A stretch of 64,000 bases of DNA from Providencia sneebia DSM 19967 (GTDB lineage Bacteria > Pseudomonadota > Gammaproteobacteria > Enterobacterales > Enterobacteriaceae). Below are positions 1 to 9,313 of the stretch, one piece after another (positions within the stretch are counted from its first letter, which is position 1; each line of letters begins with the position of its first letter). The notes beneath the pieces are model-generated. The model was not told where the DNA came from and searched no databases. It worked only from the letters and a program-made list of their open reading frames with translations. A program made the translations under genes and the position numbers. The DNA lies in the NCBI RefSeq assembly GCF_000314895.2, contig NZ_CM001773.1, positions 2,763,400 to 2,827,399 on the forward strand, written 5' to 3'.

Positions 1-160
1 CGTATACCCAAATTCCATATTCGGCCACTAGTTCTGCTAGATGGACATCAATATGTAAAATAAAATCGATGATAAAACTAATGAACTCCATAAATGCCCT
101 CAATTGTTAATCGCATCCTTGCTATACCTTTTATAGGTTAAATCACTTTTTTGTCGTGAT

Positions 161-991
161 TTAAATTGCTTGTGTAGAATTCAATTCATCTGCTAGAAAC
201 AATGGCCCTAGCACATGGGTTGGTAAAGCAAATATTTCAGGGTAATCAACAGAGACTAAATACAGCCCTTCTGCTTTTGCTGTTGCAGCCGCTTTGGTTC
301 TATCCTTAAGTGCCAATAATTCTGCCATCCAATTGATATCTTGATTACCACAACCAATTTCCAGCAAACTTCCAACAATATTGCGCACCATATGATGAAC
401 AAAAGCATTCGCTTTAATATCCACAACAACATAATTTCCATGACGCGTGACATTAATATGCATCACATTACGCCAAGGTGTACGTGACTGGCACTGCACA
501 GCCCTAAACGAGGTAAAATCGTTTTCTCCCAATAGCGCTTGTGCTGCTACTTGCATTTTATTCTCATCTAACGGGTAATGAAAATGCGTAACACCGTTTG
601 ATAAAATTGCAGGGCGATACCGATGATTAAAAATAATGTAACGGTAACGACGCGCAGTAGCACTAAACCTAGCATGAAACTCATTATCAACTGGTTGGCA
701 CCAACGTACAGCAATATCCTCAGGTAAATGGGTATTCACTCCCATTGTCCAAGCAGCTTCTTTGCGTTGAGCTGTGGTTTCAAAATGAACAACCTGCCCT
801 GTCGCATGAACGCCAGCATCAGTACGGCCTGCACAAAAGACGCTAACGGGATGGTTAGCGACTTTTGATAAAGCTTCTTCTAAACAGCCTTGTACACTTT
901 TTACTTCTTGTTGGCGTTGCCAACCGTAATAACGGCTACCGTTATATTCGATGCCAAGCGCAATGCGTGACAATCGTTCTGGCTCAGACAT
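161..991 (-). CDS. truA: tRNA pseudouridine(38-40) synthase TruA
   Basis: Converts uridines 38-40 in the anticodon arm of many tRNAs to pseudouridine in the cytoplasm. The 276-residue length fits the family. The catalytic aspartate lies in [14 protein letters not shown] (about Asp58), and the N-terminal [15 protein letters not shown] is the usual first strand and RNA-binding segment. Its ATG overlaps the usg stop by one base (TAATG), so translation is probably coupled. It is the last gene of the pdxB-usg-truA operon, as in E. coli. An inverted repeat TAAATCAC/GTGATTTA (139-163) overlaps the stop codon and may help termination, though no T-tract follows it on the transcribed strand. Nothing coding is seen in bases 1-160. 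Identification is secure. Confidence 0.97.
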   Translation of the reverse strand: MSEPERLSRIALGIEYNGSRYYGWQRQQEVKSVQGCLEEALSKVANHPVSVFCAGRTDAGVHATGQVVHFETTAQRKEAAWTMGVNTHLPEDIAVRWCQPVDNEFHARFSATARRYRYIIFNHRYRPAILSNGVTHFHYPLDENKMQVAAQALLGENDFTSFRAVQCQSRTPWRNVMHINVTRHGNYVVVDIKANAFVHHMVRNIVGSLLEIGCGNQDINWMAELLALKDRTKAAATAKAEGLYLVSVDYPEIFALPTHVLGPLFLADELNSTQAI

Positions 992-2001
992 TAGTAAAAC
1001 AGCTCCTGTGCTAATTTTTCAGCTGTTTCAACTGCCATTAACGCACCACCGAATCGCACATTATCTGCGACAGACCAGAATTGAATAATTTCGGGAATAC
1101 CATAATCATTACGGATACAGCCGACACTCAAAAATTCATTACCTGAAGCTTCTGTGACTTGTGTTGGATAATCACCCTCTTCTGAGACCTGAATATCGTC
1201 AAAACGTTCAAGTTCATCACGCGCTTCTTCTGCACCAATTGGACGCAATGTCTCAAGGTAAACAACTTGCGCATTTCCATAAAATACAGGTGATTGAATA
1301 AAGCTAACAGCAATGGGTAAGCCTTCATCTTGTGTCACCTTACGAACTTGCTCAATTAAACGGCGCTCTTGACGCACACTGCCTTCCATATCTGCCAATA
1401 ATGGCAACATATTAAAAGCTAACTGCTTACTGAACATCCCTTCTTCAGCAGGAACTCCGTTTAATAAACGTGCGCTTTGACCAGCCAGTTCATCTACTGC
1501 GGCTTTACCATGAGCAGAAACTGATAACATATTAGTTAAGGTAATGCGGCCTAATCCAGCAGCATCTACTAATGGTTTAATTGCACTGAGTAATTGGCTT
1601 ACATAACTATCAGCCAAAGCAATAATATTGCGGTTGCGATAATCAGCTAAAACATGTGGGTTAACATTTGGCACAATTAGCGGCACATCAGGTTCTAGAG
1701 CAAAAACACCACTATTATCAATGACAATACAACCATCTTGTGCTGCGCGTTCTGCATATTCCAGACTTGCCGTTTCACCAGCTGCAAAAAAAGCAATTTG
1801 AGCCTGTGACCAATCAAAATCAACAGCATCTTCAACTTGGTAACTTTTACCATTAAAGCGAATGACTTCACCTGCACTGCGCTCACTTGCAAGTAAATAT
1901 AATTCACCAACCGGAAATTCACGTTCTTGTAATAGTGCTAAAATAGCTTCACCGACTGAGCCGGTAGCGCCTAATAACGCAATATTCCAACCTTCCGTCA
2001 T
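991..2001 (-). CDS. usg: Usg, aspartate-semialdehyde dehydrogenase-like protein
   Basis: A paralogue of aspartate-semialdehyde dehydrogenase conserved between pdxB and truA in enterics; its function is not established. The N-terminal nucleotide-binding motif [13 protein letters not shown] is present, and the 336-residue length matches E. coli Usg. Where Asd carries its catalytic cysteine this protein reads [11 protein letters not shown] without cysteine, so classical dehydrogenase activity is unlikely; this is also true of the family. It starts 69 bp after pdxB and its stop overlaps the truA start. Family identity is sure and biochemical role unknown. Confidence 0.94.
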   Translation of the reverse strand: MTEGWNIALLGATGSVGEAILALLQEREFPVGELYLLASERSAGEVIRFNGKSYQVEDAVDFDWSQAQIAFFAAGETASLEYAERAAQDGCIVIDNSGVFALEPDVPLIVPNVNPHVLADYRNRNIIALADSYVSQLLSAIKPLVDAAGLGRITLTNMLSVSAHGKAAVDELAGQSARLLNGVPAEEGMFSKQLAFNMLPLLADMEGSVRQERRLIEQVRKVTQDEGLPIAVSFIQSPVFYGNAQVVYLETLRPIGAEEARDELERFDDIQVSEEGDYPTQVTEASGNEFLSVGCIRNDYGIPEIIQFWSVADNVRFGGALMAVETAEKLAQELFY

Positions 2002-2070
2002 TGCTGTTTCTCCAAAAATAAATGATCAATGAGGCGGCTTGCTACTCATCGAATAAATAATTCATTGATA

Positions 2071-3201
2071 TTATTTAATTAAATACGCATTAAAACCCAA
2101 TGCATTCAGTTGCTCAGCAACTTGGGCATCATCACAATGAACAGTCAGTGATGACCACTCACGACGCTCTTGGTAATGCTTACGTAGTTTGTCAAATTCC
2201 CCCTGAATTGCGGCAACTTGGCGTAATAACGCATCATCTCGGCGCACATCATACACCAGATGAACTAGCCTTTTGAGTAGGCTTTGCGATACTTTACCAC
2301 GAATAGTAATTTCGCTAATTTCAGGGCTTGGTAATAAGGAAGAGAGTGCAATGTTGTCCGGGCGCCCTAAGAATTGACAATACGCCTCATAAACTTGTGT
2401 TGTACCACGCGCTTTTCCTTCTAAGGTATAACCTGCAATATGCGGTGTACCAATATCAACTCGCGCCAATAATTGAGTATCCAGATTAGGTTCTGGCTCC
2501 CAAACATCTAAAACAACATGCAATTTTTTATTTTGGTTTAATAATGCAAGCAAGGCTTGGTTATCAATAACTTCACCACGGCTGGCATTAATTAGAATGG
2601 TTCCATCGCGTAAATTAGCCAGTCGCGTCTCATCCATTAAATGAAATGTTTTATCCACACCATCCATATTCAGTGGCGTATGAAAGGTCAGCACATCAGC
2701 GTCAGATAATAGCGTTTCTATTGGTAGGAAATCGCCTTTATCACCTTTTGCTGCACGCGGCGGATCACAAAGAAGCGTTTTCACTCCCCAAGCCGTTAAC
2801 CTATCAGCTAAACGCCCACCGACATTACCAACACCAATAATACCGACTGTTTTATCACGTAAATCAAAATTATCACGTTCAGCTAGCATCAAAAGTGCTG
2901 AAAAAACATATTCGACAACCGCGATTGCATTACAGCCTGGCGCAGAGGAAAAACCAATATTTGCTTTAGAAAGCCAATTTGTATCAACGTGGTCAAAGCC
3001 AGCTGTTGCCGTTCCCACAAATTTTACAGGTGTTTTGCTCAATAATGATTCGTTAACTTTCGTAATTGAACGAACCATCAGAGCATCTGCATCGAGGAGT
3101 TCAACCTCTGGCACTGGGCGTCCAGATACCGCCTTAACATTTCCCAACTTGCTAAATAGCTGCTGGGCATAAGGCATATTTTCATCAACCAGAATTTTCA
3201 C
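2071..3201 (-). CDS. pdxB: Erythronate-4-phosphate dehydrogenase PdxB
   Basis: NAD-dependent oxidation of 4-phospho-D-erythronate, the second step of the DXP-dependent pyridoxal-phosphate pathway. The D-2-hydroxyacid dehydrogenase fold is visible: N-terminal [16 protein letters not shown], Rossmann motif [16 protein letters not shown] near residues 120-135, and the catalytic-histidine segment [16 protein letters not shown] near 255. The C-terminal third is the PdxB-specific dimerisation domain. At 376 residues it is full length. It is the first gene of the operon; the 179 bp upstream, to the AraC-type gene, should hold its promoter, though I could not pick one convincingly. Confidence 0.96.
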   Translation of the reverse strand: MKILVDENMPYAQQLFSKLGNVKAVSGRPVPEVELLDADALMVRSITKVNESLLSKTPVKFVGTATAGFDHVDTNWLSKANIGFSSAPGCNAIAVVEYVFSALLMLAERDNFDLRDKTVGIIGVGNVGGRLADRLTAWGVKTLLCDPPRAAKGDKGDFLPIETLLSDADVLTFHTPLNMDGVDKTFHLMDETRLANLRDGTILINASRGEVIDNQALLALLNQNKKLHVVLDVWEPEPNLDTQLLARVDIGTPHIAGYTLEGKARGTTQVYEAYCQFLGRPDNIALSSLLPSPEISEITIRGKVSQSLLKRLVHLVYDVRRDDALLRQVAAIQGEFDKLRKHYQERREWSSLTVHCDDAQVAEQLNALGFNAYLIK

Positions 3202-3380
3202 TTAGCTTGTCCTAATATTGTTTTCTATTATCAGCTTTTTGTATGATCCAGCCGACTAATTACGCTTTAGAATACGGGTTATTTTGCCACGTTCTGACGC
3301 TATTTCCTATGCGTGATTATGAGTTAAATCATTATAAAGCTACCCTAAAAATATTTTTAGAGTACAGAATAGAAACAATA

Positions 3381-4169
3381 TTACTTAGAGCGAAAACGGT
3401 CAGGTGTCATACCAGAAACTTGCTGGAACATGGCAATAAATGCTGATGCTGAACTATATCCCACATCATATGCCACTTCGTGAACACTTTTCCCTTTTTC
3501 CAAAGCAGAAACTGCATGTAGATAACGTAAACGTTGACGCCATTCACTGAACGACATACCAAGTTCCTGCTGGCAACGGCGTGATAATGTGCGCTCAGAG
3601 GTATAGCTGCGTGTTGCCCATTGAGCTAATGTTGAATTATCAGCTGGATCTTTTTGTAATGAAGTCAGAATTGGTGATAAAAATTTATCTTTTGTGGTTG
3701 GTAAGTAAGTATCTTGGCAAGGAGATAAGGTAAATTGATCGACTAATACACTTGCTAAACGTTTATCCTCTTCTGTTTTAGGCTCAACAATACCTCGCTG
3801 GTAAAGATCAGTCATAATCGTTTTGAAGATAGAGCTCAAACGAACAACACATGGTTTTTGAGTCAACCTTTCATTAAGTTTTTGTGAAAAGTCAATAATC
3901 TGAAATTTCACGCTCTCTTTATTAAAACTGGAATGTAATACATTCGCTGGTATCCAGATACAAAATTCTGGCGGCGCAAGATAATGTTTTCCCCCAACTT
4001 CCATCTCCATAATGCCACATGCGACATAAAGCAATTGCCCAAAAGAATGAGTATGTGATTTATATTCGGTCTGTGTATCTATCTGCGTATAACGCAATGC
4101 AATAAATTCTGGTTCAATAATATTACATTCATTTATATGCAATACTGGTGAATCTTTGTGCTTGATCAT
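3381..4169 (-). CDS. AraC-family transcriptional regulator with N-terminal cupin
   Basis: A 262-residue regulator. The N-terminal half is a cupin/AraC sensor (YKSHTHSFGQLLYVACG, then APPEFCIWIPANVLHS). The C-terminal ~100 residues hold two HTH units: LAQWATRSYTSERTLSRRCQ and VAYDVGYSSASAFIAMFQQV, ending in TPDRFRSK. This single-domain layout resembles the NimR/YeaM group, which controls an adjacent divergent exporter. Here it is divergent from an EamA transporter across 100 bp, so regulation of that transporter is the natural inference. The ligand is unknown. Confidence 0.88.
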   Translation of the reverse strand: MIKHKDSPVLHINECNIIEPEFIALRYTQIDTQTEYKSHTHSFGQLLYVACGIMEMEVGGKHYLAPPEFCIWIPANVLHSSFNKESVKFQIIDFSQKLNERLTQKPCVVRLSSIFKTIMTDLYQRGIVEPKTEEDKRLASVLVDQFTLSPCQDTYLPTTKDKFLSPILTSLQKDPADNSTLAQWATRSYTSERTLSRRCQQELGMSFSEWRQRLRYLHAVSALEKGKSVHEVAYDVGYSSASAFIAMFQQVSGMTPDRFRSK

Positions 4170-4269
4170 ATATCTTGTCTGAAAACCGTTATCGAATGTC
4201 TGATTATCAGTATATATAAAAAATCTGACAACTGTATACTACTGTCATTCGTGTCAGAGGAAGTTTTTA
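4170..4269. promoter_or_regulatory. Divergent promoter region, araC-type regulator / EamA exporter
   Basis: The 100 bp between two divergent starts. It contains an AT-rich core (CAGTATATATAAA) and, immediately before the exporter ATG, a strong Shine-Dalgarno AGAGGAAG. Repeated CTGAC/GTCAG words (AATCTGACAACTG, CGTGTCAGAGG) could be half-sites for the regulator, but this is only a visual impression. Confidence 0.45.
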
Positions 4270-5205
4270 ATGAAAAATTTATTATTTCCGCTTATTGCGG
4301 TTTTACTGTGGTCTATCAATGCTATCGTCAATAAAGCTGCTGCAACAGCAATAGATCCGGCAGCAATCTCATTTTATCGTTGGGCCTTAGCATTACTGGT
4401 TATGTCACCTTTTGTTCTTCGTTCTGTGCTAAAAAATCAACATATCATCAAAAAACATTGGTGGCAGCTCGCTATTTTAGGCGCATTAGGAATGATGATT
4501 TATCAAAGTTTAGCTTATTATGCCGCACATAGCGTTAGTGCAACATTCATGGGAATTATGAACTCATTAATTCCATTGCTAACAGTTGTAATCAGTATTT
4601 TTGTATTACGCGTTATTCCTACTCTTGGAATTGTTCTCGGGACATTTTTATCTTTAATCGGGCTAGTTTGGTTAGTCAGCCAAGGTAACCCTGCCAATTT
4701 ATTTACTCAAGGCTTAGGCTCTGGTGAATTATTAATGTTAGTTGCTTCCGCGGCTTATGCATTATATGGCGTATTAACCAAACGTTGGGGAATACCACTT
4801 TCAAGTTGGGATTCACTTTATGTGCAGATATTCTTTGGCGTGATTTTATTATTACCTAACTTTTTACTTGCTGATGATGTTACGCTGACTAAAAATAATA
4901 TTGGTCTTGTTATATTCGCCGGTATTGCAGCATCAATTATTGCGCCAGCATTATGGATACAAGGTGTCATACGTTTAGGCGCTAATACAACATCTATTTT
5001 TATGAACTTAGCCCCCGTATTTACCGCTATCATCGCTATATTTGCACTTGGCGAAGAATTAAAAAGTTATCATTTAATCGGTGGTGGTGTTGTCCTAATT
5101 GGTGTTATGTTAGCTCAACAATTACGAACACCATTAACTGAGCTATTTAAAAATAAAAAAAGAAATTCACAGAAAAAAGATTGCTTAAACGATAACAGCC
5201 AGTAA
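4270..5205 (+). CDS. EamA/DMT-family transporter
   Basis: An inner-membrane protein of the drug/metabolite transporter superfamily. Its 311 residues contain about ten hydrophobic segments in two EamA repeats (first from LLFPLIAVLLWSINAIVNK, second from GELLMLVASAAYALYGVLTK), with a basic cytoplasmic tail rich in Lys and Asn. The family usually exports amino acids or other small metabolites; the substrate cannot be read from sequence. It is single, preceded by a good ribosome site and followed by a clear terminator. Probably controlled by the divergent AraC-type regulator. Confidence 0.87.
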   Translation: MKNLLFPLIAVLLWSINAIVNKAAATAIDPAAISFYRWALALLVMSPFVLRSVLKNQHIIKKHWWQLAILGALGMMIYQSLAYYAAHSVSATFMGIMNSLIPLLTVVISIFVLRVIPTLGIVLGTFLSLIGLVWLVSQGNPANLFTQGLGSGELLMLVASAAYALYGVLTKRWGIPLSSWDSLYVQIFFGVILLLPNFLLADDVTLTKNNIGLVIFAGIAASIIAPALWIQGVIRLGANTTSIFMNLAPVFTAIIAIFALGEELKSYHLIGGGVVLIGVMLAQQLRTPLTELFKNKKRNSQKKDCLNDNSQ

Positions 5206-5242
5206 AATTAACCCTCAAGCAATGCAATGTCGTAATTCATAT

Positions 5243-5268
5243 GCCCCACACTAGTGGGGCTATGTTTT
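5243..5268 (+). terminator. Rho-independent terminator of the EamA gene
   Basis: Perfect 7-bp stem GCCCCAC/GTGGGGC with ACTA loop (5243-5260), followed by TATGTTTTTTT, 38 bp after the stop codon. Confidence 0.85.
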
Positions 5269-5464
5269 TTTAATATTCACAACTTTCTTTATCATCCTGA
5301 ATTTTTTAATCGCCTCATCCAACAAAAAATCTTTTAGTTCCTCTTTAATTTCACCAATTATTTCCTGAGTGGGAACCTGAAGGCTATCAGCTTATCGATA
5401 GGAAAAAATAAAGGCAATATATTTAGCGCCTTATTGTATTAACTCAAAATCAAATTGACTCTTA

Positions 5465-6976
5465 TTATTTCTTTATTTTGAATGAAATTAATCTTTCATC
5501 TAATAAATTAACCGGTTTACCATTAATTAATGCTGTTGCTGACACAATCTTCGTCTGCATCTTATAGGTGTTACAACCTCTTTCGTCATAGATAGGCACT
5601 AATTGAGCGTTTTCATAATCTCTTCCACCATTTTCCTTTTTATTTAAACTATTAAACCCAAAAGGAGGAAAGGCAACCGTCTGTTCCTGTATAAACGGCT
5701 CATCATCAGAATGATCTTCTGTGATTATTTGAACTTTGACACGCAAATTTTCAACTGGAATATTTTTATAACTAAAAATACCAAAAGATAATTCACACTT
5801 AGTTAAAGCACTACTATCACCGCTAAATGTCGAAATCCGCTGCATAACCAGTTTTGGTAGTTCATTCTTAAGGTCATCACGCATTTTTTTATCTGATTGA
5901 CAAAGCGCTATATATTTAGAACGCGAAAAATTTTCACTAAACCCGTAATATGATTTTTCATAATAGTCAGCTGCTTTATTACAATCTGTTGAAACGGATT
6001 GTCCATTATAATAAAACTGGCTTAAATATTTTGAAGCTTCCGTCGGATTGTAATCTTTAACACTTTCAAATAAAGATAATGCTTTTTTATAATCAACTTC
6101 AGTAAGTACACCTTTGTAATATATTTTAGCTAGATTCATTGGTGCATCATTGTCACCGGACGCTATCGCTTTTTTATACCATTCAATGGCTTTTTGTGGA
6201 TCTTGTTTTATTCCCCAATCACCTTTTTCATATAAATGTGCGACAATATTTTGAGAGCTTGGATCACCTAATTCAGCGGCTTTTCGAAACCATTTTAAAG
6301 CCTCAATATCTTTTTCATTACTTTCTAATGCTGAATATCTAAAATTATATAAATGCCCAACTTGGAAGTTAAGCCTTGCATCTTTTTCGTTCTCAATTGC
6401 CCATACTTTCGCTAAATGTAAGGTATCTTGCTTACTAAACCCCATACGAGTAAACATTAATTGTGTTTGCGCATCCCCAGTCGATAACCATCTAGATAAA
6501 TTCTCAATAAAATTAGCACGAAGATCGGGATTGGTTTCTGCCTCTACTTTTGCATCATACAATTCAATACTTAAATTATTTGCTATCTCAAGTGGGATAT
6601 CATTCTTATTTATCTTTTCAGCAAATTGAGCTGCTTTTTTGCTATTTTTATCAATTCCAATGCCATATTGATAAAAATACCAAGCATTACCGCAACCATA
6701 GTCACCGCCGAGATCACAAGATTGCTGATAATACGCTAGCGCCTTGTTAATATCTTTTGGCGTATTAATCCCATGCTCATAAATAAAACCTAAAGTGCTT
6801 AACGCATGTGGATTACCTTCTTTTGCATATAAATCAAATACAGCCTTTGTGGTCATATCACCATTTTCATATCGAGTTAATAATGTTTCTATTGGCGTAT
6901 TTGATTCAGCATGTGCTCCATTGGAAAGAGCAAATAATGTAGACAGCAATACAAATTTAATGTGTTTTTTATTCAT
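5465..6976 (-). CDS. Secreted/periplasmic Sel1-repeat protein
   Basis: About 503 residues starting with a Sec signal peptide (MNKKHIKFVLLSTLFALSNG then AHA before the likely cut). I chose the ATG at 6976; a TTG 12 bp upstream would add MVFI before the signal peptide. The mature protein has several Sel1-like TPR units, e.g. GNPHALSTLGFIYEHG, GDPSSQNIVAHLYEKG with KAIEWYKKA, and NLAKIYYKG with KKALSLFE. The last ~130 residues have no Sel1 pattern and look beta-rich with two cysteines. It starts 12 bp after the lipoprotein gene, so the two form an operon. Sel1 proteins commonly mediate protein-protein contacts; the specific role is unknown. Confidence 0.75.
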   Translation of the reverse strand: MNKKHIKFVLLSTLFALSNGAHAESNTPIETLLTRYENGDMTTKAVFDLYAKEGNPHALSTLGFIYEHGINTPKDINKALAYYQQSCDLGGDYGCGNAWYFYQYGIGIDKNSKKAAQFAEKINKNDIPLEIANNLSIELYDAKVEAETNPDLRANFIENLSRWLSTGDAQTQLMFTRMGFSKQDTLHLAKVWAIENEKDARLNFQVGHLYNFRYSALESNEKDIEALKWFRKAAELGDPSSQNIVAHLYEKGDWGIKQDPQKAIEWYKKAIASGDNDAPMNLAKIYYKGVLTEVDYKKALSLFESVKDYNPTEASKYLSQFYYNGQSVSTDCNKAADYYEKSYYGFSENFSRSKYIALCQSDKKMRDDLKNELPKLVMQRISTFSGDSSALTKCELSFGIFSYKNIPVENLRVKVQIITEDHSDDEPFIQEQTVAFPPFGFNSLNKKENGGRDYENAQLVPIYDERGCNTYKMQTKIVSATALINGKPVNLLDERLISFKIKK

Positions 6977-6988
6977 TATAAATACCAA

Positions 6989-7633
6989 TTAATTAATAAC
7001 CTGCCACTCATCATTGACTAATACTAACGTTTTTGTTTTTGGCTGTTGATTAGTAATACTCTTTTGTAGTGCAGGGAAAGCCTCTACGATTGGTTCATCT
7101 TTTACCCACGGAGCTATATTTATCACTTGATATGAAAAAGTGATTTCTACTTCGTCAATAACTTCATCTTTCGTTCTATTTTCAATAGGAGGATCTATAG
7201 AAATAATTTTATCTATTTTATAATTTCCTGCACAAAATGAACGTCTTCCTTTATTCACTAAATACTTATTACCCTCATCCGTTAGGCTGTAACGATATCC
7301 ATTAGGCTCACCAACTTCATTTTTAATTGGCTCTTTATTTAATAGCCCGACAGATTCCAATGCATTGTAATAATTCATATATTTCTGATACGTTGCCTTT
7401 ACTTCTTCTGCAGGAAGAAACAAACCCGTTTTACTGAGATCGATTACCGCGGGGAAAGGTTTATCGGTATCTTTAGGAACAGGAGTAGGAATAAGACAAA
7501 CATCTTCGTAATAATGTTCTAATACGCTTTTTAAATTACTTTCACTTAATTCATTGCTAGCTTGATCACAACCAGTAAGTATATATCCACTCATTAAGAA
7601 GCATGTAAAACCTAATAACTTATTCTTATTCAT
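6989..7633 (-). CDS. Putative lipoprotein, first gene of Sel1 operon
   Basis: A 214-residue protein with a type II signal peptide: MNKNKLLGFTCFLMSGYILT followed by the lipobox cysteine in LTGC. Asp after the lipidated Cys (C-D) would favour inner-membrane retention under the usual sorting rule. The mature part has KNEVGEPNGYRYSLTDEG and a C-terminal segment ending KTLVLVNDEWQVIN, which reads like a small surface or adaptor domain; I do not recognise the family. It is co-oriented with and 12 bp from the Sel1 gene, so the products probably act together in the envelope. Confidence 0.7.
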   Translation of the reverse strand: MNKNKLLGFTCFLMSGYILTGCDQASNELSESNLKSVLEHYYEDVCLIPTPVPKDTDKPFPAVIDLSKTGLFLPAEEVKATYQKYMNYYNALESVGLLNKEPIKNEVGEPNGYRYSLTDEGNKYLVNKGRRSFCAGNYKIDKIISIDPPIENRTKDEVIDEVEITFSYQVINIAPWVKDEPIVEAFPALQKSITNQQPKTKTLVLVNDEWQVIN

Positions 7634-7861
7634 AATATAAATTTTTATCTAATGTTATTAATGAAGTTAACTTTTGTTATTAGGATACTCTGTAAGAATA
7701 ACTAACTCTACAAAATTAAGTCTATTTTATAAAACTCAACATTTTATTAACGAATTAATCTTGATATGACAATTAAATATTGATGGTGAAATCTAAAAGA
7801 GATGATGGGAATTTAGAAAGAATAATAAAATAGAATTGAAAGTATTATCAGATTAGCGATA

Positions 7862-7895
7862 GAAAATGCCGCCCTCAATAAATTGCGGGCGGCAT
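7862..7895 (-). terminator. Terminator of fabB
   Basis: A 9-bp stem ATGCCGCCC/GGGCGGCAT (7866-7895). On the minus strand it is followed by TTTTCT, just beyond the fabB stop. Confidence 0.85.
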
Positions 7896-7899
7896 CAAA

Positions 7900-9111
7900 T
7901 TATGCTTTGTATTTACTCATGACCAAAGTCGCATTTGTACCACCGAAGCCGAAGCTATTCGACATAACGGTATCTAATGCCTGTTCAGTCGTTTCTGTGA
8001 TGATTTTCAAACCTGCTGCTTTTTCATCAAGATTTTCAATATTAATGCTTGGTGCAATAAAACCATGCTCTAACATCAGCAAGCTATAAATTGCTTCATG
8101 AACACCAGCAGCACCTAATGAGTGACCACTCATTGCTTTAGTTGCAGAGATAGCCGGAGAATTATGACCAAACACTTCTTGGATAGCTTCTAATTCTTTG
8201 GTATCACCAACAGGTGTTGATGTGCCATGAGTATTGATATAATCAATTTTATCAATACCTTGCATTGCCATTTGCATACAACGCACTGCGCCTTCACCTG
8301 ATGGTGCGACCATGTCTGCGCCATCGGAAGTTGCACCGTAACCCACGATTTCAGCGTAGATATGTGCGCCACGTGCTAATGCATGTTCTAGCTCTTCAAC
8401 AACAACAATACCGCCGCCGCCAGCGATAACAAAGCCATCGCGACCATTATCATAAGTTCTTGATGCTTTACTTGGTGTGTCATTGTATTTTGTTGACAAT
8501 GCACCCATTGCATCAAATTCACAACTCATTTCCCAACTCAGTTCTTCACCACCGCCCGCAAATACAACATCTTGTTTGCCTAGTTGGATAAGTTCTACTG
8601 CGTGACCGATACAGTGTGCTGATGTTGAGCAAGCTGAACTCATTGAATAGTTCACACCTTTAATTTTAAAAGGAGTTGCTAGGCAAGCTGAAATACCAGA
8701 TCCCATTGCGCGAGTAACCATATATGGACCAACGCCACGCAAACCTTTAGCTCGCATACCATCAGAACCCGCAACTTGGTTACGTGGTGAACCGCCACCC
8801 GATCCCACAACTAAACCGGTACGAATGTTTGAAATTTGTTCATCAGTTAAACCGGAATCACTAATTGCCTGTTCCATTGCAAGATATGCATATACGGAAC
8901 AATCACTCATGAAACGGCGGATCTTACGGTCAATCAGACCTTCAGTATCCAATTTAACATTACCCCAGACGTGGCTACGCAGCCCCGCCTCTTTAAATTC
9001 TTCTGAAAAAGTGATCCCTGAACGACCTTCTTTCAAAGAGGCCAATACTTCTTCTTGGTTGTTACCGATGCTAGAAACAATTCCTAGACCAGTGATGACC
9101 GCACGCTTCAT
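7900..9111 (-). CDS. fabB: 3-oxoacyl-ACP synthase I (FabB)
   Basis: Condensing enzyme of type II fatty-acid synthesis, needed for elongation of unsaturated chains. The 403 residues carry the KAS Cys-His-His triad: Cys161 in [10 protein letters not shown], His295 in [14 protein letters not shown] and His330 in [11 protein letters not shown]. It is divergent from mnmC, as in E. coli. The upstream region contains FabR-like and FadR-like sites, annotated separately, matching the known dual control of fabB. Full length and intact. Confidence 0.97.
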   Translation of the reverse strand: MKRAVITGLGIVSSIGNNQEEVLASLKEGRSGITFSEEFKEAGLRSHVWGNVKLDTEGLIDRKIRRFMSDCSVYAYLAMEQAISDSGLTDEQISNIRTGLVVGSGGGSPRNQVAGSDGMRAKGLRGVGPYMVTRAMGSGISACLATPFKIKGVNYSMSSACSTSAHCIGHAVELIQLGKQDVVFAGGGEELSWEMSCEFDAMGALSTKYNDTPSKASRTYDNGRDGFVIAGGGGIVVVEELEHALARGAHIYAEIVGYGATSDGADMVAPSGEGAVRCMQMAMQGIDKIDYINTHGTSTPVGDTKELEAIQEVFGHNSPAISATKAMSGHSLGAAGVHEAIYSLLMLEHGFIAPSINIENLDEKAAGLKIITETTEQALDTVMSNSFGFGGTNATLVMSKYKA

Positions 9112-9162
9112 TCATTACCTCTTGGCTTTAATTTGTAATTGCCGGATTATGACCAACACTTT

Positions 9163-9198
9163 AGCTTACACTTGTACGCTGAACAAGTCCGATCAGGG
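9163..9198 (-). promoter_or_regulatory. FabR-like palindrome and adjacent FadR-like site upstream of fabB
   Basis: Positions 9163-9180 read AGCTTACACTTGTACGCT, a near-perfect palindrome (AGCnTACAnnTGTAnGCT) matching the FabR operator of E. coli fabA/fabB as I recall it. Directly adjacent, 9182-9198 (AACAAGTCCGATCAGGG) resembles the FadR consensus AnCTGGTCnGACCnGnT around its GTCnGA core. Both sites lie 52-87 bp upstream of the fabB ATG. Confidence 0.7.
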
Positions 9199-9313
9199 TA
9201 AATATTTGTATTTTTTTCTTTCGTTATGCGGTTAGATTTTTGTTTGAAGCTAGCCTTACAGGTTATTGCGCGTTAAAATTCAGCTATTATTTCGCAAATC
9301 ACAGGCGTAACTC

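Noticed and set aside
1..160. Possible dedA gene end next to truA.
   Set aside because: No open frame or DedA-like residues in these bases.
5260..5391. Minus-strand open stretch of 43 codons rich in Lys/Glu between the EamA gene and the Sel1 gene.
   Set aside because: No start codon, overlaps the EamA terminator, no recognised family. Could be a gene tail but not supportable.
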